A stretch of DNA of 64,000 nucleotides from JBOZRQ01 sp050789255 (GTDB taxonomy: Bacteria; Bacillota; Sulfobacillia; Symbiobacteriales; Symbiobacteriaceae): positions 1 to 64,000 of the forward strand of contig JBOZRQ010000059.1 in assembly GCA_050789255.1 (NCBI GenBank), read 5' to 3'. Of the stretch, positions 1-8,413 are shown in pieces. The notes beneath the pieces were generated by a model that worked only from the letters and a program-made list of their open reading frames with translations, did no database searches and had not been told where the DNA came from. The translations under genes and the position numbers were made by a program. The stretch's first letter is position 1; each line of letters opens with the position of its first letter.

Positions 1-14
1 AACTCTCCGTAGAA
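1..14 (-). rRNA. 16S rRNA, 5' end only (partial)
   Basis: Read on the minus strand, the window edge ends in CTACGGAGAGTT, which matches the conserved first bases of bacterial 16S rRNA (GGAGAGTTTGATC...). The rest of the gene lies left of the window. The leader just upstream carries CCTTGAAAACT (about 78-88), a boxA-like element typical of Bacillota rRNA leaders. The exact mature 5' end is estimated. Confidence 0.8.
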
Positions 15-116
15 AAGTTTGTTCGGCTCTTTGAGTTCGTACGACTCGCTTAGCTCTTCTTGCTCTTGCACTGTCTAGTTTTCAAGGTCCCAGTCGCCGT
101 TTGAGGCGAGGTTCAT

Positions 117-145
117 ATCGTATCAAAGACCGTCGCATTCGTCAA
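117..145 (-). promoter_or_regulatory. rRNA operon promoter, proximal
   Basis: On the minus strand TTGACG (140-145) and TACGAT (117-122) are separated by exactly 17 bp. The site lies about 100 bp before the 16S 5' end, as expected for a growth-rate-regulated rRNA promoter. Confidence 0.75.
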
Positions 146-202
146 CACACTAGTTGTTTCCGTTTTCTCCACAACCTGTGGGGCGTGGAGGCGACGTTCT
201 CT

Positions 203-231
203 AATCTATCATACCGACGACTCGAACACAA
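203..231 (-). promoter_or_regulatory. rRNA operon promoter, distal (candidate)
   Basis: On the minus strand TTGTGT (226-231) and TAGATT (203-208) have a 17-bp spacer. Tandem P1/P2 promoters are common in front of rRNA operons. The -35 is weak, so this is a candidate only. Confidence 0.4.
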
Positions 232-335
232 GCCTTTCGTTACTGGAAAATCCTCCTACTCGGTTCGTCGGCAATGGGCATTGTAGCACTGTGATCATTC
301 CTGCGCAAGGGCGTTACCCATGCACAAAAGGAATC

Positions 336-360
336 GGGGCGAAGGATGACCCTTCGCCCC
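336..360 (-). terminator. Terminator after gltX
   Basis: A perfect 10-bp GC stem (GGGGCGAAGG / CCTTCGCCCC) with a five-base loop lies 11 bp past the gltX stop, followed on the minus strand by a T-rich stretch. It separates gltX transcription from the rRNA promoters downstream. Confidence 0.75.
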
Positions 361-371
361 TCGTAGCGCTT

Positions 372-1820
372 CTAGCAGTACTTCTGCAGGCGTGCGATCA
401 CTCGCTCGCGCCCGATCAGGTAGACCGTCTCAAACAGCCCCGGGCTCTCGGTGCGGCCGGTAATGGCCACCCGAATGGGCTGGAAGCTCTCCTTGGGCTT
501 CAGGCCCATAGCTTCCTGCTCACGGCGAATCAGCTGCTCCACCGTCGACAGGTCCCACTCGACCGTTTGGAGTCCTTCGACGATTCGCTGGAAGAACGGC
601 TTCACCGCCTCGGTGAGGAACTTGGAAGCGGCGGCTTCGTTCATTTCGATCTCGTCCTTCACAAAGACGTCCACGTGTGCAGGCACCTGGGCCAGCGTCT
701 CGACCCGCTCCTGCACCTGCGCCAGAACGGCCTTGAACCAGTCCCAGTTGGCTCTGGCCTTCTCCTCGGTGTACATCCCACTTTCGACAACGAACGGCAG
801 AGCCAGCTCAGCGAACTCGTCCAGCGACTTGCGCCGAATGTAGTTGGCGTTGATGTAGTTCAGCTTGTTCTTGTCGAACACAGACGAAGCCTTAAGAACA
901 CGCTTCACGTCGAACTCGCTGATCAGTTCGTCCTTGGTGAAGAACTCTCGGCCTGCTTCAGCACCCGGCGGCGTCCAGCCGAGCAGCGCCATGAAGTTCA
1001 TCAGCGCCTCGGGCAGGTATCCCTGCTCGCGATAGTCGCGCACGGATGCGTCGCCCTTACGCTTGGACAGCTTGCCGCGCTCCTCGTTGGTCATATGCCC
1101 GAGGTGGCCGATCTCCGGCGCCGGCTGTCCGAGGGCCTTGTAAATCAGCAACTGGACCGGGGTGTTGGAAATGTGGCCTTCGCCCCGCAGGATGTGGGTG
1201 ATCTTCATGGTGACGTCGTCGATGACCACGGCGAAGTTGTACAACGGAATGCCGTTGGACCGCATAATGATAAAGTCGCCAATCGCCTCCGTCTGGAATT
1301 CAATCGGGCCGCGGACCAGGTCGTTAAACCCGATCGTCTCCCCTTGCGGCACCCGGAACCGAAGGACGTACTGGCGCCCTTCCGCCTCATACGCCGCCTG
1401 CTGCTCAGGGGTCAGGTGGCGGCAACGCCCCTTGTAGTGATAGGGCTTGTTTGCAGCCTGGGCCTCCTGGCGGTCTGCGTCCTCCTCCTCCTTGGTGCAG
1501 TAGCACTTGTAAACGTGCCCGCTCTCAAGAAGTTGGTCTGCATACTGACGGTACAGGTCCAGGCGTTCCATCTGCCGGTAGGGCGCATACGGACCACCGA
1601 TGTCCGGTCCCTCATCCCAGTCCATACCGAGCCAGGTAAGATCGTCGAAGATCACCTGCTCCCACTCCGTGCGCGAGCGCTCCCGGTCGGTGTCCTCAAA
1701 GCGGAGAATGAACTGGCCGCCAACCTTGCGTGCCCACAGCCAGTTGAAGAGCGCCGTGTGAACGTTGCCGACGTGAATCGGTCCAGTGGGGCTGGGTGCG
1801 ATGCGAACTCGAATCGACAT
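372..1820 (-). CDS. gltX: Glutamyl-tRNA synthetase
   Basis: Class I aminoacyl-tRNA synthetase that charges tRNA-Glu (and in many Bacillota also tRNA-Gln). The HIGH-type motif is HVGN at residues 16-19 and the KMSKS-type motif is KLSKR at 250-254. CYC near 106-108 and C133 may form a zinc-binding knuckle. The predicted protein is 482 aa, normal for the family. The frame is open further upstream, but the start at 1820 places the conserved RIAPSPTG N-terminus correctly and has GAGGGG 7-12 bases upstream. The extra upstream frame runs through the T-box terminator and is not coding. Expression should depend on uncharged tRNA-Glu through the T-box leader. Confidence 0.97.
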   Translation of the reverse strand: MSIRVRIAPSPTGPIHVGNVHTALFNWLWARKVGGQFILRFEDTDRERSRTEWEQVIFDDLTWLGMDWDEGPDIGGPYAPYRQMERLDLYRQYADQLLESGHVYKCYCTKEEEDADRQEAQAANKPYHYKGRCRHLTPEQQAAYEAEGRQYVLRFRVPQGETIGFNDLVRGPIEFQTEAIGDFIIMRSNGIPLYNFAVVIDDVTMKITHILRGEGHISNTPVQLLIYKALGQPAPEIGHLGHMTNEERGKLSKRKGDASVRDYREQGYLPEALMNFMALLGWTPPGAEAGREFFTKDELISEFDVKRVLKASSVFDKNKLNYINANYIRRKSLDEFAELALPFVVESGMYTEEKARANWDWFKAVLAQVQERVETLAQVPAHVDVFVKDEIEMNEAAASKFLTEAVKPFFQRIVEGLQTVEWDLSTVEQLIRREQEAMGLKPKESFQPIRVAITGRTESPGLFETVYLIGRERVIARLQKYC

Positions 1821-1850
1821 AATGTGTCCCCTCTCGAAGCATGAATGCAA

Positions 1851-2102
1851 CAAAACAAAAATCCCCCTCGTCCGGTTAGGGACGGGGGGTTTCTCCCGCG
1901 GTACCACCCTAAGTTAGGCCAAAGGCCTCCCTTGGCTCCCGATAACGGCGAAGTGGCCGTCCGGACCTACTTGCGTTCAGTCCGAAGAGCTCGGGGACCT
2001 CTTCAGCGGGTGTGGGCACCGGGTTTCACCATCCCCCGGCTCGCTTGAGCTCCACAGGTTACCGCTTACTTCTTCCCGTCAACGCTCATGGTGTCCTATC
2101 TG
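1851..2102 (-). promoter_or_regulatory. T-box leader of gltX (Glu)
   Basis: The minus strand carries a canonical T-box sequence, AGGGTGGTACCGCGGG (1895-1910), followed by a strong terminator hairpin with a T run (1851-1889). Stem I shows the conserved GATGGTG and CCCGAGC elements. The specifier is probably GAG (complement of 1999-2001), placed by alignment with known leaders; the overlapping GAA would also mean Glu. The antiterminator bulge base is T, which pairs with an ACCA acceptor end. Uncharged tRNA-Glu should stabilise the antiterminator and turn gltX on. Confidence 0.92.
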
Positions 2103-2108
2103 CCGTGT

Positions 2109-2138
2109 ATTTTACCCTGCACGTACGAAAAAAGTCAA
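2109..2138 (-). promoter_or_regulatory. Promoter of gltX T-box transcript
   Basis: On the minus strand TTGACT (2133-2138), an 18-bp spacer and TAAAAT (2109-2114), immediately upstream of T-box stem I. Confidence 0.8.
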
Positions 2139-2398
2139 CTCAGGAACAGGGAAATAAGGCTCAGGCCCACCACCCCCGGGACGCCGAGCATGCCGGCAAT
2201 TACGGCGGAAACCGGATTCAGCCCTACGTGGAAGCCGACCAGGCCACCTACCTGGTTCAGTAGGAAGAGTCCGATCCCACCGACAACGCTACTGCCCAAG
2301 ACCCTGGCGAGTATCTGCAACGGTGTGGCCAACACCTGAAGCGCAACTAGCAGAACGATAATGCCCGCTGCGTACCAAAAAGCTGTAGTCATATCCAT
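2135..2398 (-). CDS. bofA: BofA-family membrane protein
   Basis: Predicted 87-aa protein made of two or three hydrophobic segments with conserved small residues (LGSSVVGGIGLFLLN, GLNPVSAVIAGMLGVPG), the pattern of BofA, which in Bacillus holds the SpoIVFB protease inactive during pro-sigma-K processing. It lies 77 bp downstream of recR, the same recR-bofA pair as in B. subtilis, which supports the call. The chosen ATG at 2398 has GGGAGG upstream; a longer frame lacks a good ribosome site. The -35 of the gltX promoter overlaps the last codons of this gene. Confidence 0.8.
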   Translation of the reverse strand: MDMTTAFWYAAGIIVLLVALQVLATPLQILARVLGSSVVGGIGLFLLNQVGGLVGFHVGLNPVSAVIAGMLGVPGVVGLSLISLFLS

Positions 2399-2475
2399 TG
2401 GAACGCCTCCCTCGCGGGAAAACGTATGCCACATCGCCGAGATTATGACTACCAGCAAGACAAACAGAGGCGCCG

Positions 2476-3072
2476 CTAGATCTCGCGGCGCCCCTCCAGA
2501 GCCTTAGCCAGAGTGACTTCGTCTGCGTATTCCAGGTCGCCGCCCATCGGCAGCCCTCGGGCAATGCGGGTTACCTTCACGCCAAGTGGTTTGATGTAGC
2601 GGGCGATGTACATCGCCGTGGTCTCCCCCTCAGTGTTCGGGTTGGTGCAAAGGATGACCTCTTTGACCACACCGTCACCCAGGCGGGCCATCAGCTCGCG
2701 TACACGAATATCATCGACCCCAATGCCCTCCATGGGGTTGATGGCCCCGTGCAATACGTGGTAGAGCCCCTTGAACTCCCGGGTTTTCTCCATCGCCACC
2801 ACGTCCCGGGGCTCCTGGACGACACAGATGGTGCCACGGTCCCGGCCCTCGTTGGTACAGACGCTGCAGGGGTCCTGATCCGTCAAGTTGCAGCAGACGG
2901 AGCAGTAACGTACCTTTTCACGCGCTTCAATAATAGAAGTTGCGATATTATTGACCACATGCTTATCCATGTGAAGCAGGTGGAAGGCCAGCCTCTGCGC
3001 CGTTTTGGGTCCAATGCCCGGCAGCTTAGTCAGCTCTTCAATCAGGCGTGCGATAGGCTCTGCGTAATACAC
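2476..3072 (-). CDS. recR: Recombination mediator RecR
   Basis: RecR works with RecF/RecO to load RecA at gaps. The 198-aa product has a helix-hairpin-helix (LPGIGPKTAQRLAF, about residues 17-30), a four-cysteine zinc site (C57, C60, C69, C72) and a Toprim domain (about 80-175, with EPRDV and NPNTEGETTAMYIA). The start is GTG with GGAGGAG upstream. It lies in the dnaX-ybaB-recR cluster, a conserved bacterial arrangement. Confidence 0.96.
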   Translation of the reverse strand: MYYAEPIARLIEELTKLPGIGPKTAQRLAFHLLHMDKHVVNNIATSIIEAREKVRYCSVCCNLTDQDPCSVCTNEGRDRGTICVVQEPRDVVAMEKTREFKGLYHVLHGAINPMEGIGVDDIRVRELMARLGDGVVKEVILCTNPNTEGETTAMYIARYIKPLGVKVTRIARGLPMGGDLEYADEVTLAKALEGRREI

Positions 3073-3093
3073 AGGGACTCCTCCACATAAGAA

Positions 3094-3120
3094 GGCCCCC
3101 CGCTGAGAACGAGGGGCCCC
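3094..3120 (-). terminator. GC hairpin between ybaB and recR
   Basis: GGCCCC-type arms flank a short loop between the ybaB stop and the recR start. The T tract is weak on both strands, so it may act as a partial terminator or an mRNA processing/stability element rather than a full stop. Confidence 0.4.
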
Positions 3121-3143
3121 TTTATCGTTTGATTGATAAGTCG

Positions 3144-3476
3144 CTAGAAGAGCCCGGGAATCTTCGGCATGCCGCCGGGCATGACCTTCTTCATTTCAGC
3201 CTCGGACATCTCCTCGGCCTTCTTCATGCCCTCGCTGATTGCCGCCAGGATCAGGTCCTGCAGCATTTCAACGTCCTCAGGATCGACGACTTCCTTCGCC
3301 AGGGTGATCGACTGGAGGCGACGGTCGCCCGTCACCACAACCTTGACCGCTCCGCCACCAGCGGACGCCTCTACGGTCTTCTGCGCAATCTCTTCCTGAG
3401 CCTTGAGCATATTCTGCTGCATTTTCTGCACTTGCTTGAGCATCTGGTTCATGTTACCGCCGCCACCAGGGATCAT
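3144..3476 (-). CDS. ybaB: YbaB/EbfC nucleoid-associated protein
   Basis: Predicted 110-aa DNA-binding protein of the YbaB/EbfC family. It has the characteristic N-terminal helix (MLKQVQKMQQNMLKAQEE), then the beta hairpin with GGGAVKVVVTGDRRL, then a helix with DLILAAISEGMKKAEEMS and a proline/glycine tail. Its ATG overlaps the dnaX stop (ATGA), so the two are translationally coupled. These proteins form dimers that bind DNA non-specifically; the family's role beside dnaX/recR is not settled. Confidence 0.93.
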   Translation of the reverse strand: MIPGGGGNMNQMLKQVQKMQQNMLKAQEEIAQKTVEASAGGGAVKVVVTGDRRLQSITLAKEVVDPEDVEMLQDLILAAISEGMKKAEEMSEAEMKKVMPGGMPKIPGLF

Positions 3477-5131
3477 GCAGAGCCCTCCTCCTTCACTTCC
3501 TGGACCAGGTCCTTAGGGAATACACTTTGTGCAATGTCTAGGAGCGAACGCTCCTGCGCAGGTTTCTCTCCGGTTGGGGCTGCCGCTGGTGATGCAGGGC
3601 CGGTCGCAGCCTTCGCCAGAGCATGGCTCGGGTCTACCACCTGAATCTCGAGCCCGGTAAGCCCCACCTTGGCGAAGGCCTTCTCCACAATCTGAATATC
3701 GGCCGCCCGCTTGAGCAGGTTGGCAAACGCCGCATTCGACGCCACCAGAACTACGCTGTTGCCTCGCACCGGGCCCACCCGGGTCTGTAGCAGCAAGGTG
3801 TGCGTGCTGGGCCTGACCTTCTTGACCATATCGACAATCTGGTCCCACACCTGCGTGACGTGGTTGCTCTCGGCCGGAACCGCAACCGGCGCCTCCGAAG
3901 GAGCCGGCGCCTGAGGACCAGCCGCCTTGGGCTGCGGCTCGTCGTCGAGCTCTAGCGTGGGCCTTGGAACCGGCGCCGCACCGCCCGGTTTGCGCGGAGC
4001 GACCGGCGGAGGGGCAACCTCAGCCACAGGCTCCGGTCCTGCTCCATACAGTCCGGCGACCCGGATTAATGCCACCTCGACGAGAAGTCGGGGAGAGGCT
4101 GAGAAGCGCATGTCGGTCTCCAACTGCCCGAACAGCTTGATCGCACCGAGAATCTGGGCCTGCTGAAGGGCGGAGGACCGGGCTTTCAATGCTTCGAGCG
4201 ACTGAGGGGGCAAGTCCAATACAGACTCACCGGACTGCACCTTCAAAAGGAGCAGGTCCCGCATGTGGGCCAGGTAATCACGGACAAACTGCCGTAAATC
4301 CTTGCCCTGCCGGACCAATTCATCCAGCAGAAGCAGGGCGCCGCCCACGTCACCATCGGTGAGAAACTGGTCGAGCTTCACAAACTGGTCCAGCGGTGCC
4401 GAACCAAGCACGTGGAGCGTGTCATTCACGGTAATCTGCCCATCTACGGCGTACGCCATCACCTGATCGAGCAACGACAGGGCGTCGCGCATGCCGCCTT
4501 CCGCCTGTCGAGCGATGGCCGCCAGCGCCTCCGGCGCCGCCGCCAGGTGGTACGTCTGACAGACCTCGTTCAGACGGGAGAGAATCTCCTGCGATGAGAG
4601 CCGGTGATAGTCGAAACACTGGCATCGGCTCACGATGGTGACCGGCAGCTTGTGCTTTTCCGTAGTAGCGAGGACGAAGACTACATGTCCAGGCGGCTCT
4701 TCAAGCGTCTTCAACAGGGCGTTGAAGGCCGGTTCCGAAAGCATGTGCACTTCGTCGATGATGTAGACCTTGTACTTCAAATCCGCCGGGGCGTATTTGA
4801 CCTTATCTCGTAGATCACGAATTTCGTCGATGCCGCGGTTGGACGCCGCGTCGATTTCGATGACGTCCATGGTTTCGCCGGTAATGATGCCCCGACACGC
4901 CTTGCATTCGTTGCAGGGCTCACCTTGCTGCGGCTGAAGGCAGTTAACCGCTTTCGCGAGGATGCGGGCGACCGTAGTTTTGCCCGTGCCGCGCGGGCCG
5001 GACAACAAATAGGCGTGATGGAGCCGGTTCTGAACGAGTGCGTTGCGCAGGGTGCGAGTTATATGCTGCTGCCCGACCACGTCGGCGAACCGCTGTGGTC
5101 GGAACTCCCTATATAGGGCAAGATGGGCCAC
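3473..5131 (-). CDS. dnaX: DNA polymerase III subunit gamma/tau
   Basis: Clamp-loader ATPase. Walker A lies near residues 45-52 (GPRGTGKT), four cysteines (64, 73, 76, 79) form the clamp-loader zinc finger, and DEVHML is the Walker B region. A proline/alanine-rich linker (about 380-430) joins the C-terminal tau part. Length 552 aa is typical. The start is GTG with AGGAGAG upstream. I saw no obvious A-rich slippery site for a shorter gamma form. The SRP RNA gene lies just upstream, as in B. subtilis. Confidence 0.96.
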   Translation of the reverse strand: MAHLALYREFRPQRFADVVGQQHITRTLRNALVQNRLHHAYLLSGPRGTGKTTVARILAKAVNCLQPQQGEPCNECKACRGIITGETMDVIEIDAASNRGIDEIRDLRDKVKYAPADLKYKVYIIDEVHMLSEPAFNALLKTLEEPPGHVVFVLATTEKHKLPVTIVSRCQCFDYHRLSSQEILSRLNEVCQTYHLAAAPEALAAIARQAEGGMRDALSLLDQVMAYAVDGQITVNDTLHVLGSAPLDQFVKLDQFLTDGDVGGALLLLDELVRQGKDLRQFVRDYLAHMRDLLLLKVQSGESVLDLPPQSLEALKARSSALQQAQILGAIKLFGQLETDMRFSASPRLLVEVALIRVAGLYGAGPEPVAEVAPPPVAPRKPGGAAPVPRPTLELDDEPQPKAAGPQAPAPSEAPVAVPAESNHVTQVWDQIVDMVKKVRPSTHTLLLQTRVGPVRGNSVVLVASNAAFANLLKRAADIQIVEKAFAKVGLTGLEIQVVDPSHALAKAATGPASPAAAPTGEKPAQERSLLDIAQSVFPKDLVQEVKEEGSA

Positions 5132-5225
5132 GGCGATCTCTCCTGCCGAGTTGGACTAGCTTCCTTGTTTTCGACCCATGCCTCTCGATTCCCTTTCTGC
5201 CGCTCCGGTCCCCCACAAATGGAAA

Positions 5226-5250
5226 GAGCAGACCCGTTCAGGGGCTGCTC
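5226..5250 (-). terminator. Terminator after SRP RNA
   Basis: Inverted repeat GAGCAG...CTGCTC with inner CCC/GGG pairing, followed on the minus strand by TTTCCATTTG. It lies about 20 bp past the predicted SRP RNA 3' end. Confidence 0.5.
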
Positions 5251-5268
5251 AGGTAAGGTGCTGTCGTG

Positions 5269-5536
5269 GTCGTGCATCCACCGTCGAAACGTGCCTTCCG
5301 GGCGCTTTTGGTGCAAACGGCTCCGGCGGGTTCCAGCCGCCACAAAGGGGAAGACGCTTACCGTTGCTTCCTCCCGGACCTGGCGGGGTTCACGGCGCCC
5401 CAGTCGGCGCAGGACCCTCTCCATCGACACCGGCGTCACCGGGCAGTCCCCACAAAACAGCCCCTCGGGTTAGCCTTCAGCCCCGCTATAGCGGATTTCG
5501 GGTACAGGGCACCGCTACCGCCCCACCTAGCACGAC
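5269..5536 (-). ncRNA. ffs: Signal recognition particle RNA (long form)
   Basis: The minus strand contains the SRP domain IV signature CCAGGTCCGGGAGGAAGCA with the conserved GGTAAGC after it (about 5350-5385). The ends GTCGTGC (5530-5536) and GCACGAC (5269-5275) pair, closing a molecule of about 268 nt. That is the long Bacillota form with an Alu domain. A TATACT -10 (5544-5549) lies 7 bases before the inferred start; its -35 is poor. The RNA joins Ffh to target membrane proteins to the Sec translocon. Confidence 0.93.
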
Positions 5537-5587
5537 CACGGGTAGTATACGCTGGCACAAACGCCAATATCCGGAACGGGTGAGCAC

Positions 5588-6037
5588 TTATTTCCGGCGG
5601 GCCTTGAAGAATGCCTTCATGATCTGGCTGCACTCCTCGGCCAGAACTCCGTCGGTGACCTCCATGCGGTGATTGAGCCCCGGGTTCTGGACGATCTCCC
5701 GTAAGGATCGGTCTGCCCACGCCTTGGGGTCGGCGGCGCCGAAGACCACGTGCTCCACACGGCTCTGCACCAGGGCGCCGGCACACATGGGACAGGGCTC
5801 AATGGTCACGTATAGGGTGCACCCGATCAGCCGCCAATCGCCCAAATGGGCGCCGGCCTGGCGAATGGCCAGAACCTCGGCATGGGCCGTGGCGTCCTGG
5901 TTGGTCTCCCGAAGGTTGTGAGCTCGGGCGATAATCTGCCCGCTTTGTACCACCACGGCACCGATCGGCACCTCTCCGATTACTGCGGCCAGGTCGGCTT
6001 CAGCGAGGGCCTCGCGCATGTAGTCCTCGTGTGTCAT
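5588..6037 (-). CDS. tadA: tRNA adenosine(34) deaminase
   Basis: Converts adenosine 34 to inosine in tRNA-Arg(ACG). The predicted 149-aa enzyme has the zinc deaminase signature HAE (residues 52-54, Glu as proton shuttle) and PCPMC (81-85, two zinc cysteines). AAGGAGA lies a little far (about 12 bases) from the ATG. The gene sits upstream of the SRP RNA and dnaX, the same tadA-ffs-dnaX order as in Bacillus. Confidence 0.95.
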   Translation of the reverse strand: MTHEDYMREALAEADLAAVIGEVPIGAVVVQSGQIIARAHNLRETNQDATAHAEVLAIRQAGAHLGDWRLIGCTLYVTIEPCPMCAGALVQSRVEHVVFGAADPKAWADRSLREIVQNPGLNHRMEVTDGVLAEECSQIMKAFFKARRK

Positions 6038-6199
6038 ACCAGGTGACGTCTCCTTATCAGTTGGCCACCCCCGAAAATCGGGGAGATTTGAAGCGTGGGC
6101 TACCTACGACGGGCCTATGCCGAAATACGGCGGTCGAGGAAAATGGTTCTCTACTACGATAACTTTAGTGTATAGCGTTCTAAGAGGTGGTGTAAACGA

Positions 6200-6904
6200 A
6201 TGAAACGTATCTTCATGGCCTTGCTGACCCTTTGCCTGGTAGTATCCGGGTTTGCGCCTAAGGGAGACGCTGCCCCTCAAGAACTGCCTGAGCTCAGCTA
6301 CAAGTTCTATCCACTGCGGGACACGGTCTTTGTGGACTTCCACAACCCCTACTTTAACCCGGTGGGCAGCATTACAGTCAATATGACCGTGCGGGAAGGC
6401 ACTGGCCGCAACCGCGTGATCGCCATCGGCCAGACCCGGCTGCCCAGCAACCTCGTCCTGTTGCCCGGCGAGCACACCAGTGCCCGGGTGACCATTCGGG
6501 CCAGGGTGGTAAGGGACATCCCGTCACTCGCACAGTTTGAGTTCAAGATCATCGCCACCCCGCTGCCGGACACTGCCCGTCCGCCCGAGGTGGTCGTCCA
6601 GGACAGCACCACCGGCGCCACGCTCGAGCTTAACCGTGACGCCAACAGTGTCCCCTATGTGATGGGCTTTATCGGGCTCGACCCCGCCATCACGGCTCCG
6701 ACCACGGCTCAGGTGGACATGGCAATTCTCACCTTTTACAACGAGGACCACAACATCGTGTGGAGTGAGTACCTTCCGATCAACGGGAAGGTCAGCAACA
6801 ACGAATCGCTCATGGTGTGGGGCAAGTACGAGAGTGCCAGTTCCCACGTCGTACCCGAGATCTCGTCCGTGGAAGCGAAGTTCGTGGTCCAAAAGGGCAA
6901 CTAG
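6200..6904 (+). CDS. Secreted protein of unknown function
   Basis: Predicted 234-aa protein with a clear Sec signal peptide (KR, then a hydrophobic core MALLTLCLVVSGFAP; cleavage probable after GDA near residue 24). The rest has no transmembrane segment and looks beta-rich, with patterns such as VDFHNPYFNPVGSITVNMTVREG and SNLVLLPGEHTSARVTIRARV that suggest an immunoglobulin-like fold. No catalytic motif is visible. AGAGGTGG precedes the ATG. It is a single-gene unit between divergent tadA and a shared terminator. I do not recognise the family. Confidence 0.8.
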   Translation: MKRIFMALLTLCLVVSGFAPKGDAAPQELPELSYKFYPLRDTVFVDFHNPYFNPVGSITVNMTVREGTGRNRVIAIGQTRLPSNLVLLPGEHTSARVTIRARVVRDIPSLAQFEFKIIATPLPDTARPPEVVVQDSTTGATLELNRDANSVPYVMGFIGLDPAITAPTTAQVDMAILTFYNEDHNIVWSEYLPINGKVSNNESLMVWGKYESASSHVVPEISSVEAKFVVQKGN

Positions 6905-6919
6905 CAGGGCATAGAAAAT

Positions 6920-6944
6920 GGGCAGGTCCGTGCAGGACCTGCCC
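6920..6944. terminator. Bidirectional terminator
   Basis: A perfect 10-bp stem (GGGCAGGTCC / GGACCTGCCC) with a five-base loop. Plus strand is followed by TTACTGTT; minus strand by ATTTTCTATG. It ends both the secreted-protein gene (plus) and tRNA-Ser (minus). Confidence 0.75.
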
Positions 6945-6951
6945 TTACTGT

Positions 6952-7042
<91 letters not shown>

Positions 7043-7106
7043 ATTCATCAGAGTTTCAGTGTACATGAGTCCTTGCATACACGCAAGAACCTAGTGAGTG
7101 ACAAAA

Positions 7107-7136
7107 ACCTCCGCGGGCATCTTTCCCGCGGAGGTT
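7107..7136 (-). terminator. Terminator after serS
   Basis: A 12-bp stem (AACCTCCGCGGG / CCCGCGGAGGTT) followed on the minus strand by TTTTTG, a few bases past the serS stop. The tRNA-Ser gene follows. Confidence 0.85.
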
Positions 7137-7143
7137 TCTTGCA

Positions 7144-8409
7144 TTAGTCCCGGATGATGTCGTATCCCACATACGGCCGGAGGACTTCCGGCACGGTGAT
7201 CGTGCCGTCCTCGTTCTGGTAGGTCTCGAGCACGACCGCCAGGGTGCGCCCCACCGCCAGCCCCGAGCCATTCAGGGTGTGAACGAACTCAGGCTTGCCA
7301 CCTTCGGCCCGGAAGCGAATGTTCGCCCGGCGGGCCTGGAAGTCGCTCATGTTCGAGCAGCTGGAGATCTCTACGAACCGCTCGTAGCTGGGCATCCAGA
7401 CCTCAAGGTCGAATTTCTTGAACTGGCCGAACCCCATGTCGCCGGTGCACATGAGCAGCTTGCGGTAGGGCAGGTTCAGCTTCTGCAGCAGCGCCTCAGC
7501 GCTGTTGGTGATCTCCTCCAGGGCCCGGGCGCTCTCCTCGGGGTGGGTGAACTGGATCATCTCCACCTTCTCGAAGTAGTGCTGGCGGATGAGACCACGG
7601 GTGTCACGGCCCGAAGCACCTGCTTCCGACCGGAAGCAGCCGCTGTAGCCGGTATACTTAATCGGCAACTGCTTGGCGTCGACAATCTCCTCGCGGTGCA
7701 TGTTGATCAGCGGCACTTCAGCAGTCGAGCTGAGGTAGTAGTCCGTGCCGGCGAGGGCGAAAACGTCCTCTTTGAACTTCGGGAACTGGCCGCTGCCGTA
7801 GTAGCTCGCCGTGTTGACGATGACCGGCGGCAGGACCTCCCGGTAGCCGTTGGCCATGTGGTGATCCAGGAAGAAGCTGATCAAAGCCCGATGCAGCCGG
7901 GCAATGCCGCCCTTCATGAAGACGAAGCGCGAGCCCGTTACCTTGCCAGCCCGCTCAAAGTCGAGGCCGTCCAGACCGGCTCCGAGATCCCAGTGTGCCT
8001 TTGGAGCGAAGTTGAAGGCCCGGGGGGTGCCCCATCGGGAGACCTCCACGTTGTCGTTGTCATCCCTGCCGACGGGAGCCTCGGGGCTCGGAATGTTGGG
8101 CAACTGGTACAAGAGGGCCTGGAGGTCTTCCTCCACCTGGCGGGCGCGCTCATCGAGCTCCTTGATCCGATCGCCGATGTCGCCCATTTCGGCGATGACA
8201 GCGGAGGCGTCCTGCCCCTGCTTCTTCAAGACACCGACCTGCTTCGACACCTCGTTGCGTTTGGCCTTGAGCTGTTCGACCTCCGTGAGAATCTGACGGC
8301 GATCAACATCCAGAGCCAAGAGGCGATCAAGATCTACATCGACACCCTTGTTCACCAGGGCCTGTCGAACGATGTCAGGATTGGTTCGTACAAACTTCAG
8401 ATCCAACAT
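7144..8409 (-). CDS. serS: Seryl-tRNA synthetase
   Basis: Class II synthetase charging tRNA-Ser (and tRNA-Sec where present). The 421-aa product has an N-terminal antiparallel coiled coil (about residues 30-100) that grips the long variable arm of tRNA-Ser, motif 2 (GCFRSEAGASGRDTRGLIR) and motif 3 (NGSGLAVGRTLAVVLE). GAGGGGG precedes the ATG. It starts 4 bp after the mtnA stop, so mtnA-serS form an operon; the tRNA-Ser gene is just downstream. No T-box is seen directly in front of this pair. Confidence 0.97.
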   Translation of the reverse strand: MLDLKFVRTNPDIVRQALVNKGVDVDLDRLLALDVDRRQILTEVEQLKAKRNEVSKQVGVLKKQGQDASAVIAEMGDIGDRIKELDERARQVEEDLQALLYQLPNIPSPEAPVGRDDNDNVEVSRWGTPRAFNFAPKAHWDLGAGLDGLDFERAGKVTGSRFVFMKGGIARLHRALISFFLDHHMANGYREVLPPVIVNTASYYGSGQFPKFKEDVFALAGTDYYLSSTAEVPLINMHREEIVDAKQLPIKYTGYSGCFRSEAGASGRDTRGLIRQHYFEKVEMIQFTHPEESARALEEITNSAEALLQKLNLPYRKLLMCTGDMGFGQFKKFDLEVWMPSYERFVEISSCSNMSDFQARRANIRFRAEGGKPEFVHTLNGSGLAVGRTLAVVLETYQNEDGTITVPEVLRPYVGYDIIRD

Positions 8410-8413
8410 GTGA

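Noticed and set aside
101..286. Short plus-strand frame in the rRNA leader
   Set aside because: Covers the rRNA promoters and boxA; no ribosome site.
291..1844. Long plus-strand open frame opposite gltX
   Set aside because: Antisense shadow of a clear synthetase gene; product has no recognisable domain and the high GC content keeps the opposite frame open.
3473..5131. Programmed frameshift in dnaX for a gamma subunit
   Set aside because: No A-rich slippery heptamer with a following hairpin could be seen at the expected place.
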